From Luidia sarsii (taxonomy: Eukaryota; Echinodermata; Asteroidea; Paxillosida; Luidiidae): DNA of 64,000 nt. Within the stretch, counting starts at the first letter, position 1; each line of letters begins with the position of its first letter. A program made the translations under genes and the position numbers. The stretch lies in assembly GCA_949987565.1 (NCBI GenBank), contig OX465114.1, positions 2,648,474-2,712,473 on the forward strand, given 5' to 3'. The notes below the pieces were generated by a model. It was given only the letters and a program-made list of their open reading frames with translations. It made no database searches and was not told the origin of the DNA. Below are positions 43,229 to 53,059 of this stretch, piece after piece.

Positions 43229-45568
43229 CTGCTCCCTGTTACCCGACCGACCCTATTTCTAGACTGCGACCCTAAACAAATTATCGGGAAACAATGATGA
43301 TACAAATTAAATGTATATTTAAAAAAAATGATCTTATTATAAGGCTTGACCACATATAGATGCCTCCATATAATTGTACACAAAAAGAATTGGCAAAAAC
43401 AATTTCCGACCTACCTACCCCATTTTGAAATGCCATGTAATCGGCAGCAGAACTTTTTTTTGGGGGGGGGGGGGCTAAGCTCTCACTCCCCCCCCCCCCC
43501 CCGTTATTGATTTGATAAATAGGCACTGGACCAAACCGAAAAATTAGCGACATTACATCTAAAGTGTCTTGAGTTGAAATCACATTTCCATGCAGTAACC
43601 TTCAAAAGTTCGAAATGCCACCACCTTTATCATTATTTTGCTTTTAGAATGCGCAGATACATAATCATCCCCGTGGTACATACAGCGGTTCAAAGTCCGC
43701 ATTTGGTTTGCTCGCTGGCACAACGATAGTGAAATGGGGGCAATCGCTCTCAGGCTCCGTCTCTGAACAAAGCTCTGAATAAATCTGACGCCTTACAAAG
43801 GGAAAAAACAACAATTGTTGACAAAAATGTCAAATAAAAAACTTTGACTAGACCGGAGTTTTAGCCGGAGACCTGTGGATTTGCGTACCAACGCTCTTCC
43901 CATCTGAGCTATCCAGCCCTTTTTAGATGGCGGCCTTCCCAAATTATACTCAACTAGTCTTTGCTCTATAGAGGGAATCGAGTCTTTGCCGGGGTGGGGC
44001 GCCAGTGTCGATCGTAGCACAGGCATATTCTGCCATTTTTTGAGATTCGCATGTTGGTATAAAGTCAGTTAGCAGTTCGCAACATATCCTTGTATTGCTC
44101 CCAGTCAAAGCTCCTGAAAGCGAAGACTGTATACCTCAAACTTCGCCACGGCTCCGGGCTTGGTCGGGTCAAAGGTCGCCCTAAACTTGTCGAACGTTTC
44201 CGCCGAGTTTGAGATCTCTCGAAACTTGGCGAAGATGCGCAGGGCCTCGTCCCGGTCAGCAAAGAGCTCCACCCCTTGGGCGTCCTTCGGTAAACCGACC
44301 TTGCGTTGAAAAGTATTTTTTTTTAATAATTATGTGTCTGTGAGACATGTTGTAATTCAGATTTTGATGCGCCCTTCCAAATTTGTCGTAAGTTCTGTGT
44401 GCGAAGTGTTTTCCCTCAATTGCCTGTTTGAGTAAAACCGAAGCTTTCCCTGAGTTATACACTCGAGATCAGTAATTATGAAGTAACAAGCACTTCTATA
44501 TAGTCTAGACAGCAGGAGTCGCTGGTCCAAGTCCTATCCCTACTGCCTGTGAAGTTTGTGATTAATTTTAGGCAATCAGTTTGCCTTTTACTATAGTGAC
44601 CATTATTCTCAACTAGTTTTGCCCGAAATTTACTGGGCCTGACGTTTCGATCCTAGCAGGACCTTTCTCAAAGGCAGAGTGACAAGGTCCTTGGTACTTG
44701 TCACTCTGCCTTTGAGAAAGGTCCTGCTAGGATCGAAACGTCAGGCTCGCTAAATTTTGAGATTCTTTTTTGTTTTGGTTAATCTTAGTCAGTAAGCAGT
44801 TTACGACGTGTTTGTATATAACTTTTGTTTTGCCCGACATGGTTTAACAGTTCAGTGGTCCATTGCATCTAACTTGTCGTAACTAACACGATCAATAGCA
44901 AGACGGTGAACAGAAACCATACGGCCTGTCACAACTTCCGATGGGTTATCCATCGTAAGTTGAGTTATACGATGCATCATAAGGCTTTCTGAAATCCAGC
45001 CCTGGAAGGGCAATATGGCGAACCCATGGAACAAGCTCCTTTGATTATCATTGATAAATTATTTTCTGTGTAGGAAAGGTAGGCCTATAAATTATACACA
45101 GCTCTTACATTAAAGGTTTCGTAACGTGACCCAAAGTTTCCCCTGTATATGAACCTGCGAGGTGGCCCACCTCACTACTTCAATGGGCCATCGTATGTAA
45201 ATAAATTGATCTCTAAAACTTCCAGCCTCGGAGAATCAGAATCACGCAAGAAGAATGGAAGTACACATAGGACAAGCGCTTATTCATATCCATGTTACAC
45301 ACGGAACATTAATGTACAGCACGTCCACACTAGACCAACCTCCCTTTTTTGTTTATTAGAGTCGGCTATACCATCTCGAGCTGCTCACCCGTTTCCGGGG
45401 GAATACTATGACGTCCTCACCTCTCATCACTCATGCCTAGAAGTATACCCAGATCCAGTGTTCAGAAAGTTTAGACGGTTTGAAAGTACATTGACTCACC
45501 AGTACAGGCCCTCTCTGGCCGTTGGGGTCCGACATGGCCCCACGCCGACCAGCCAGATCAGCGTCCAT
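39749..45568 (-). CDS. DIO-like: Iodothyronine deiodinase-like selenoprotein B (six exons, UGA = Sec)
   Basis: Exons, in order, are 45568-45500, 44299-44135, 43146-43021, 42138-41947, 41283-41111 and 40004-39749, 326 residues in all. The in-frame TGA at 41961-41959 is residue 180, in SSLS-Sec-PPFQ. Then follow ACVLGG, DFLCVYLAEAHPAGRW (His214), LVLDTMDNG, HPDRILVVEGGRVAFIG and MTDEARSWLR. It is the tandem paralogue of gene A, with the same splice positions around the Sec codon but the last two exons fused. Start: ATG at 45568 (CCACAATGG) is the first Met after an in-frame TAG. The N-terminus is hydrophilic, with no membrane anchor. A thiol-dependent deiodinase-type redox role is inferred from the fold; substrate unknown. 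Confidence 0.85.
40005..41110. other. Gene B intron 5
   Basis: It holds a GATC/CGGATC-rich imperfect fold-back (40145-40285) and a GAAACGT-family copy (40867-40920); otherwise unremarkable. Confidence 0.45.
41111..41283 (-). CDS. DIO-like: Gene B coding exon 5, EAH active-site block
   Basis: The acceptor is GTACACAG and the donor GCGCG|gtgagt, phase 2. It begins ACVLGGSLRALFREFQDRVD, then FLCVYLAEAHPAGRWNFGLE. It keeps the Trp after EAH that gene A lacks. Confidence 0.88.
41947..42138 (-). CDS. DIO-like: Gene B coding exon 4, contains the Sec codon
   Basis: The acceptor is CCCGCAG and the donor TTTCAG|gtcagc. It has 64 codons, open except TGA at 41961-41959 in SSLS-TGA-PPFQ, five codons from the donor as in gene A. 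The upstream part (LKAVSQFIVFIHSF) is more hydrophobic than in gene A. Confidence 0.88.
42179..42366. repeat. Heptamer microsatellite (AGAAATC)n, about 26 copies
   Basis: An almost pure 7-bp repeat with a few AGGAATC variants near the 3' end. It lies in gene B intron 3, about 40 bp upstream (minus strand) of the acceptor of the Sec exon. Since 7 is not a multiple of 3, it is open in several frames, giving spurious ORFs. Confidence 0.98.
42612..42953 (+). repeat. Dispersed ~370-bp element, copy 3 of 4
   Basis: Shares TGGGAAGATCGGGAAACATC, TCCTCATGTTGAAATCTCAC and GCTAAAACCTTCGCAGGATT with 7310-7678. It lies in gene B intron 3. Confidence 0.7.
43021..43146 (-). CDS. DIO-like: Gene B coding exon 3
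   Basis: The acceptor is GCTCCAG and the donor CGCG|gtaaga. It has 42 codons, including RLTIEELGLASSISDWSKFP, and the same length as gene A exon 2. A long poly-A run (43192-43225) is in the intron just upstream. Confidence 0.85.
43466..43502. repeat. G-run and C-run inverted pair
   Basis: About 14 G are followed 20 bp later by about 14 C (TTTGGGGG...CTAAGCTCTCACTCCCCC). It can fold as a G/C hairpin. It lies in gene B intron 2, with a poly-A tract at 43192-43225 about 240 bp away. Confidence 0.85.
43800..44010 (-). repeat. tRNA-derived SINE, copy 7
   Basis: The inverted head is at 43842-43921 (GACTAGACCGGAGTTTTAGC, CATCTGAGCTATCCAGCCC), followed by the GATGGCGGCCTTCCCAAATT...TCTTTGCCGGGGTGGGGCGC module. 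It is in gene B intron 2. Confidence 0.75.
44135..44299 (-). CDS. DIO-like: Gene B coding exon 2
   Basis: The acceptor is AACGCAAG (weak pyrimidine tract) and the donor TTTGAG|gtatac, phase 0. It has 55 codons with ELFADRDEALRIFAKFREI and DPTKPGAVAKFE, aligned to gene A exon 1. Confidence 0.78.
44637..44745. repeat. Palindromic pair of GAAACGTC elements
   Basis: GCCTGACGTTTCGATCCTAG...AGTGACAAGG is followed after a few bases by its reverse complement, with arms of about 50 bp. It is a head-to-head pair of the dispersed family, in the intron between gene B exons 1 and 2. Confidence 0.85.
44860..45010. repeat. Dispersed GTTATCCATCGTAAGTTGAG repeat
   Basis: A single diverged copy of the unit arrayed at 56885-57490 (GAAACCATACGGCCTGTCAC, GGGTTATCCATCGTAAGTTG, TAAGGCTTTCTGAAATCCAG). 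Confidence 0.65.
45500..45568 (-). CDS. DIO-like: Gene B coding exon 1
   Basis: The exon has 23 codons (MDADLAGRRGAMSDPNGQRG, then PVL) with donor CTG|gtgagt, phase 0, matching the next exon. It is supported by the good Kozak context and phase, not by homology. The plus-strand 156-codon frame over it is a shadow. Confidence 0.55.
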
Positions 45569-46570
45569 TGTGGGATTGCATGTGTTGTAACTATAGGCCT
45601 ATACTATGCGCACCCGTAGCACATGACACGTATACCATTCCCTTGCGGATTTGAGGGTTGAAAAGGAGCCGCTATTCTTTACCTGTAGACGTATTACCTG
45701 TATGTACTCGGTCGAGTGCCTATGAAAGACGTTTGTTCATATGTAAATATTTTGGAGGTAATGCTGTGTGGGTCTGCCCGAATGACCTTGTTGTTTGTTG
45801 AATGATAGTATGACTTTTTTTTAATTTTTTTTATAATCATACAAACACAATTCGGTGTAACTAGATTGAGGGCGTACATGTATAGGCCCCTACGTCTTTG
45901 TAATTTCGCCTTTCACATCTTTTTTTATTCCAGGTCTGTTGAATTTTCCTTTTAAATCTTCTGTTTGAAATCAGATTTGTGCAATTTCGTTGAGAATTCT
46001 TCATTTTGTTATCAAGTGTCATGTAATGCTACTTTGGGTTTTAGGGTTTTGGGTTTTGTTTTTTCTTTTTCTTTATTATTGTTTTTAACTATCGTCCATT
46101 CTCATAAAGTGCATACACTGACTGTCCATGTATTGGAAACTACTCCACAACCACACTGTCATCCCATTTCTAAGTGGAAACACCACCAAAAACAAACCCC
46201 GAAACAAACTCCACACAAACAAACCCTGCATAGAGAAATGGAAAAGTAAATAGTCTGTAAGTTGATAGAAAATGTTTTTGAGTTAACAAAATAAGTCAAT
46301 GGAAGCTTACCCAAAACCAACATGAGAAACAAGGTAGGTGTGTGCCGGTGAGTAGCACGATGGCAAATGCAACGAAACATTCCTCTTCCAAGTAATTTGT
46401 AGGCCTACCTGACTACCACAAGCGATCTCCATTATCACTCCTCAGTGGCTACACCAGAATGTGCACATGAGGGGAGCCACACCCAGGACTATTTTTTGGT
46501 GCAAGACCACCACTTGGAAAGAGTAATACCACCTAATTTACAAAACAATTATCATACAAATCAACAATAC
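45569..46570. other. Upstream of gene B; nothing firm
   Basis: This should hold the gene B promoter and 5'UTR. I see no clear TATA or CCAAT arrangement and no further coding exon. Confidence 0.35.
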
Positions 46571-46584
46571 AAGGAGCCGCAGCT

Positions 46585-47140
46585 AGAAACCCATGACTGT
46601 GCAGCACATTCCCTGTGGGTTGCACTGGGCATGAATCCCCCTATGACTGTGCAGCACATTCCCTGTGGGTTGCAGTGGGCATGAATCCCCCTATGACTGT
46701 GCAGCACATTCCCTGTGGGTTGCAGTGGGCAGGAATCCCCCTATGACTGTGCAGCACATTCCCTGTGGGTTGCACTGGGCATGAATCCCCCTATGACTGT
46801 GCAGCACATTCCCTGTGGGTTGCAGTGGGCAAGAATCCCCCTATGACTGTGCAGCACATTCCCTGTGGGTTGCAGTGGGCATGAATCCCCCTATGACTGT
46901 GCAGCACATTCCCTGTGGGTTGCACTGGGCATGAATCCCCCTATGACTGTGCAGCACATTCCCTGTGGGTTGCACTGGGCATGAATCCCCCTATGACTGT
47001 GCAGCACATTCCCTGTGGGTTGCACTGGGCATGAATCCCCCTATGACTGTGCAGCACATTCCCTGTGGGTTGCAGTGGGAAGGAATCCCCCTATGACTGT
47101 GCAGCACATTCCCTGTGGGTTGCAGTGGGCAAGAATGTCC
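46585..47140. repeat. 50-bp minisatellite (about 11 copies)
   Basis: The unit ATGAATCCCCCTATGACTGT GCAGCACATT with CCCTGTGGGTTGCAGTGGGC recurs exactly every 50 bp. Variants are G/C in GCA(G/C)TGGGC and ATG/AGG/AAG at the unit start. Confidence 0.97.
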
Positions 47141-47289
47141 TCACTCCCAGTACTCCCAGTACCAATGACAATTAAATGCCCACTGCTATATAGTTAATTG
47201 TTGCCCACACCCACTCTACTCCACTCCACAAAGTTTTTAATACAATAACAAAACAGATGCAGGGAATGTAGACTTTAAATCAAAATCAA

Positions 47290-47800
47290 ACAGTTTCAGC
47301 TCCCGACAATCCCATTTCTCCCTAAATACGTCATTTACCCAGGAGGAGTAGACTGGAGTTGTATGAGTGTGGGTGGGGTGGATAGTACTGGGTACGTTTG
47401 GGATGATACAGTATTAGGGTGATGGTAATGGTTATGAGGCTGTAACGAGTCATGACAGCTACATCTACAACCACAATGTAATCCCATTTCTCCTTGAACA
47501 CGATCATTTGCTCCGGAGTAGGAATGGACTGGAGTTGGATGGGGTTGGGTAGGGGTGGGTGGGCTGGGTGATACTGGGTATGTTTTGGACGACACTGTAT
47601 TAGGGTGATGGAACAAAAATGGGTTTTGAGGCTGTAGCGAGTCATGACAGCTACTCCACAACCTAAAACATGTTCATTTACCCCAGAATAGGAGTGGACT
47701 GGGGTTTGATATAGGGGTAGGTGGGGTACGTTTGGGATGATACAGTATTAAGGTGATGTAAAAAGGGGTTGTGAGGCTGTAGCGAGCCATGGCAGCTTCA
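47290..47800. repeat. ~170-bp tandem repeat (three copies)
   Basis: Copies share CCCATTTCTCC, GGAGTAG(G)A.TGGACTGGAG, TTGGGTGATACTGGGTATGT, ACAGTATTAGGGTGATGG and GAGGCTGTAGCGAGTCATGA at about 47311, 47480 and 47664. Confidence 0.8.
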
Positions 47801-47917
47801 CTGCACCACGTTGCAGCCACCGTGCATGCAGTAATGATATCGTCTTGCTTCGTCGTGAGTTTGTGTAAAATAATATTTGTCGACGGATCTAACTCGGGAG
47901 GCGATTGTGCAATGCTG

Positions 47918-48020
47918 GTGTAGGGGGTAAGGGGTAGGGGTAAGGGGTAGGGGTAAGGGGTAGGGGTAAGGGGTAGGGGGTAGGGGGTAAGGGGTAGGGG
48001 TAAGGGGTAGGGGGTAGGTG
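47918..48020. repeat. G-rich (GGGGTARGGGGTAG)n microsatellite
   Basis: About 100 bp of alternating TAAGGGG and TAGGGG(G) steps. Runs of four or five G separated by two or three bases have strong G-quadruplex potential. It is telomere-like in look, but neither TTAGGG nor a known telomere repeat. Confidence 0.9.
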
Positions 48021-48224
48021 AACCAGGGAACCAGTCAGCTCTGTGGGCAACAAAAATCGCCCATTGAAACGTGTGGGATTCTATTCGGGGATTGAGCTTC
48101 ATACTTATGGACGCATAATTATATAGTTCCTAAATCGAGGTCCCAAGTATCAAACATCTAGAAAGCTAGAAGTTTCTCAGTTCCTGTAGCTATACATGAA
48201 ATTGTAGTTTGGACCTTCATCTCT

Positions 48225-48590
48225 CAGACTCTTTTCCATTTTTGTGCCCATAGCCGTTTAGATTTTGTTGCTATTAAATTACCTCCAGAAAAAAACACCC
48301 CCAAAATGTGTAGCCATACAAGCCACATTTCTGCAAGGATTGGGATGGATCTCTCCACTCTACAGCGAAATAATGGCCACATTTGAAGCCAAATATGGTC
48401 CAAATTACACACCAAATTGAAGAGTGAACCCCCAAGTTGTCTTAAGCTTCACTTATTCTATACAATAGATCAGTTAATTAGCCTAAGAGACCCCTTATTA
48501 AAAAAAAGGTTGTGGGTCCACATTTTATGATAATCAGCCATCTTGGGTGGAATCAGTGTGCTGCGACCATAGGGTCATCAGTCAGAAGCA
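48225..48590 (-). repeat. Dispersed ~350-bp repeat, inverted partner of 31110-31460
   Basis: Reverse complement of the 31-kb copy: AAATTGAAGAGTGAACCCCC, GACCCCTTATTAAAAAAAAG, GTGGGTCCACATTTTATGAT. Confidence 0.8.
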
Positions 48591-49600
48591 TGCAAGAAAT
48601 TGTAGCTGACTGCTTGTATGAATAGCCGTAAAAATCAACCAGTGAGGGTTTTACAAATCAGGATTTGATTTTTCAAAGCATGAAATATCTTTGAGACACC
48701 GTGGCATCTATCTCCCAACAGAAGGGACGGCATACAATAGGGAAAGGATCTTTTCACTCCTGGAGAAGTTGAGTATAGTAATAGGCCTACACTGTGAAGC
48801 ATGGTGATACCCTGTCCTTTTGTTATCTTGCTGTGTAGCATCCTTGACATGATTCCCTAGTTTATTATATTTTTATGGACTATTCATGCAGAATCGTAAA
48901 ACCAAATGGGTTTCCATACTATGCAGTGATGGAAATAAGCGGAAAAAATTGATTAGCAAATAATGCTAATTACATTGTAATTTGATTAGCAATAAAGGTA
49001 AAAATGACTAGCAAAAATAAATGCAACAATAAGTAGTGCATGGATCATTTCTTAGTTTGACAGACGGGATGCATGCTGATGCATCCCTGTCCCACCATGT
49101 TTGATGCAGTTGTCTCTTTTCAGGCTGTACCTACTGATTCCTAAAACAAAAACGTTGGAATAATTTCTGACCGCTTTGTTTTTTTCCTCGTGCGATCTGC
49201 AAAGTTTGCATCAAAATTGCACAGGGCACCACCAAGGTCAACTCAAGGGGGCACCGAGGCCAACTCACTGTGGCATCAAAAGGCCAATCAAAAGGCCAAA
49301 CCGTTATTTTACATGTCGCCTTCCTTAGATGTGTACTGGAAAAAAATCTTGATAGTTATTTTAATTGACCGCCTTAAATTCAATTTTGTTTTGAAGGGTA
49401 GAAAGATGGCTGCACCTAGGCTTGGGCGGTTTGGGAAAAATCAAAACCGAAAAAACCGCCGGACCCTCGACTCGGTGAAACCGCAAAACCGTTTTTTTTT
49501 TAAATGAAAAACAAAATAAATTAAAAGAAAAGTAAAACTAAATAAAAAAAACCACACAAATCTAATGATAAAGAAAGAACCCCAATATTATCCCAATACG
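48590..49600. other. Intergenic, nothing recognised
   Basis: AT-rich DNA; no exon, array or repeat family was recognised apart from short A/T runs near 49490-49560. Confidence 0.35.
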
Positions 49601-49940
49601 TGTTTTATTTCGGTAGTAAAATAAATTGTACTTTTTTGTAGCGTCCCGTCTCGCTAATACTTCTGGAAGTTCCGATCAGGCTTGAGTAGTGCAGCGTGAT
49701 CGTATTCAGCCTTGCGGCCGCTGTGCACGTGTACTGTGCATTACATATTATACTATACAGTGTGTGCAAAGACGTGTTGTGTCATGTCATGTGCAGCGCG
49801 TAGGCTGGTTTCGGCCCTACTGGTTCTGTAGTGTCGCTATGGCGTTACGTAGAGGCGGAAACCATACCTAGACTTGCTAACCTTGCTAACGTCGCAAAGG
49901 GAAATGCGCTACTTTCATCGTTTGTCTCCGAATGTTGTTT
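49600..49940 (-). repeat. Dispersed ~300-bp repeat, inverted partner of 27070-27350
   Basis: Reverse complement of the 27-kb copy, e.g. TTGTACTTTTTTGTAGCGTC, TTCCGATCAGGCTTGAGTAG, GTAGGCTGGTTTCGGCCCTA. Confidence 0.75.
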
Positions 49941-51470
49941 CCGCGTAATTCAATATTAAAAAATAGAACCAAGAAATCTTCCCCGCGAGAGGGCGCCCTG
50001 CCTTTGTAATCGCTAGAGTACCTCTTTATGTAGGTACTCTAGTAATCGCTGATTTCCATTCTGTGCGATGAACCGAGTCGACTAAACTCTTTCATAAATG
50101 GGGGCAGTTATATCGAATTGTACCATTTTTACCATTTGATAATAAATACATGATATTCAGATGCAGAAACAGGTTGCATGCAATGGACCACAGTAATCTT
50201 TATTACTCTTATAATCCCCCTTATTGTACATAATTATTTATTCCTTTTTTTATTTTTTATCTCGCATCATTATTTAATTACACGTCGTTCATTCCAGTAT
50301 CATTAGTCATTATAGAAAAAAAGAGTAGAAAATTTTCCCATGGCGATTTTCTGAAATATGTTTACTCCTACTCACAGCAGGATTCTTAAGAAATGGAGGT
50401 AGGACAGAAAAATAATATACCATTTTGTAAGACGTATTAAAACAAAATTAAGATGTGGAAGTTTTATACAGATAATTTTCATCATAAGAACCCTGTTTTT
50501 ACCATTTCATGGGGAAGGAAACTTAAGTGTTTTTCTATATACCTTAATGAGTTTCAGATTATTGTTTTTCACATTTCTGGGTTTTAAACCCGTTTTTTCA
50601 CAGCTTATTCGGTCTGGATGTAACGTGAGCCTATTGCTTAAGGGTGCACTATACTGGCTAATTCTTATTGCATGGTATTCGTTAAGTAATTGGCTTTCCG
50701 CCGTGAAACTCTATACAATATTGCCAAGTCTTCGAATGCTGTAGATTTCATGTTCGTGTACAGCTATTCAGTAGCCCCGAGGCCGCGTCAGCATAGGCCT
50801 ACATTGGCTTCGACTTTGAATAACACGGTTATCTATGGGAATCACTAGTAGCCGCTTTCCAGTGGCTACCAAAGACGTGTGTTCTATTTGAAGCCATAAC
50901 TTAGCGCTGGCAAGGCTCAACGTATTTGGACGCGCGAGGGCGCCCTATAATTGCCCCCGTGACTGTCTGGCCTTTTCCGAAACCCGGCTTAGGCTCAGGC
51001 TCCGGCTCTGCCTCCGTTTCTTTCATCCATTTTAAAGTACAAGGCATGAAAACGGGAGGGCTTTTGCTTCGTTTTGAATGTTATACTGAGTTTCGAAAAA
51101 AATAACCCAAAGCTTCAACTTCAACAAAGAACTCCAACCTGTGATTTCAGCTTCTGGATTGCAAAGACGAAGCCAGAACTCGTACCGTCATAGAACAAGG
51201 GACAAATTTGAACGCGCGTCACGTCACACAAATACAAACGTGTGACAGTGCACTTTATTTCCGTCCATAATGATCATGCAATACGATTTGAGGCAGAGAA
51301 CTCAGGACATTGCTACACAAATCATATTATGCACAACTGGTATCCTGCTTGAGCGTGAAGTGCAATGTATTTCCGTGTCGCATGTGAATGTTCTGCCTCA
51401 CATCGTGTTGGGTATACTTCCGCCCATAGTTTGATACTAGTCAGGTCCCCCATCGCATTACGGTATCCTG
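49941..51470. other. Intergenic with dispersed fragments
   Basis: 50790-50910 is related to the repeat at 15075-15250. 50975-51180 carries the CCCGGCTTAGGCTCAGGCTC family. No gene supported. Confidence 0.45.
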
Positions 51471-52080
51471 ACATCGTTTTCTAATAGACGCTGACCGTCT
51501 ACAGGTTATGTAATGTATGTCTATGGTGGCAGTACTCTTTACTTCTGCCCATAGTTTGATGCTAGTCAGGTCCCCCATGACATTACAGTATCCTGACATC
51601 GTTTCTAATAGACATGATAGACGGTGACCGTCTATAGGTTATATATGTCCATGGTGGCAGTGGTCTTTACTTCTGCCCACAGTTTGACGCTATAGTCGGG
51701 TCCCCCGTGGCATTACAGTATCCTGACGTCGTTTTTAATAGACAATGACTGTCTATAGGTTGTACATATCTATGGTGACAGTCATATAGACAATGACTGT
51801 CTATAGGTTATACATATCTATGGTGACAGTCATATAGACAATGACTGTCTATAGGTTATACATATCTATGGTGACAGTCATATAGACAATGACTGTCTAT
51901 AGGTTATACATATCTATGGTGACAGTCATATAGACAATGACTGTCTATAGGTTATACATATCTATGGTGGCAGTGCTCTTTACTTCTACCCATAGTTTGA
52001 CACTAGTCGGGTCCCCCATGGCATTACGGTATCCTGACATCGTTTCTAATAGACGCTGACCATCTATTATGTCTATGCTG
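51470..52080. repeat. ~123-bp tandem repeat with an internal 48-bp array
   Basis: Long units share CCATAGTTTGANNCTAGTC.G, GTCCCCCATNRCATTACRGT and ATCCTGACATCGTTT...AATAGAC. Between 51735 and 51965 a 48-bp unit (ATAGACAATGACTGTCTATA GGTTATACATATCTATGGTG ACAGTCAT) repeats about five times; AGACA...TGTCT forms a short palindrome in each. Confidence 0.9.
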
Positions 52081-53059
52081 TCTACATAATAATAATTTCA
52101 GCATGGTGTAAAGTCCCAATGTACAATCCAAATGATGTATCTGTATGTCGACATCAATGACAAGTCAGTTCTCTGTGCAATGGTTATAAAGGTCATGTTG
52201 TTTCTAACTTCAGTCGCATCTTCCTGCCTGAGTTGAACCGTTCCGTACATCCGGTGTGCCACTCATTTCATTCAGTGACGTCACGATGGGTTGGTCCATG
52301 GAGTTCCCCGCTCCGTCAAGGCTCGGCATACAATTATTCTATACAAGAGTTCGGTGGATCCATCTACATGTTTACGATGAAAGATGTCCAGGCACTATTA
52401 ATGCACGGGGCCTTCACCTCCTCCCCTTTACACGCCCCTTTCGTGGGGCCTATCACCTGATGCACCTGCCGTCAAACACATTAGAGTTAATTAAGTCACA
52501 AGTGCAGGCCTTGATACCCTGCGCCCTGTTGACCAGTGTTCATAAAGTGCTCAAGCGCACTCACAAAATGTACCAAGACCTTTCTTGTCAAGTTTGAAAC
52601 ACGATTTACTAACACAATATTTCCCTTTGATTCCTATATTGCTTTTGCAACGTGACTTTATATTCAAAATAGCCCTATATACTCCGTAGCTTTGAAATAA
52701 ATTCATTCTCTTTGAAATAGTTTCAATCTCGCCCGAGCTGCTGGAATTATTTTCAGCTAGCAATAGGGGCTCGGGCAAATCACTGAGCACACAGTGCTTA
52801 TGACCTTCGAACCCTCACTAGATTTCATTCTCAGTGTTTCACACGAGTCGAGCCTGTCCTTAGATTCGTTGGTTCCCTCCATCCGAAAAAAACCGATATC
52901 TCATGTGGAAACCAGCGCACGGATCACTGTTTTGAATAATTGTGACGTCACTGAGATGACGCCGACCGCACGAGCGCGTCACGCGGGCTTTGACGCGCAC
53001 GCTCGGTTTGTTCCAGCTAGCTTTGCTAGTCTATCTAGCGGTCGTTGAAAAAAAAAGAT
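52081..53059 (-). other. Probable 3'UTR/flank of FAM167 homologue
   Basis: No clear polyadenylation signal was chosen. GGGCAAATCACTGAGCACAC followed by AGTGCTTATGA near 52770 is a fragment related to the 107-bp satellite at 3606-6870. Confidence 0.35.

Noticed and set aside
45149..45619. 156-codon plus-strand frame
   Set aside because: Overlaps gene B coding exon 1 on the other strand, no splice signals of its own and no recognisable domain.
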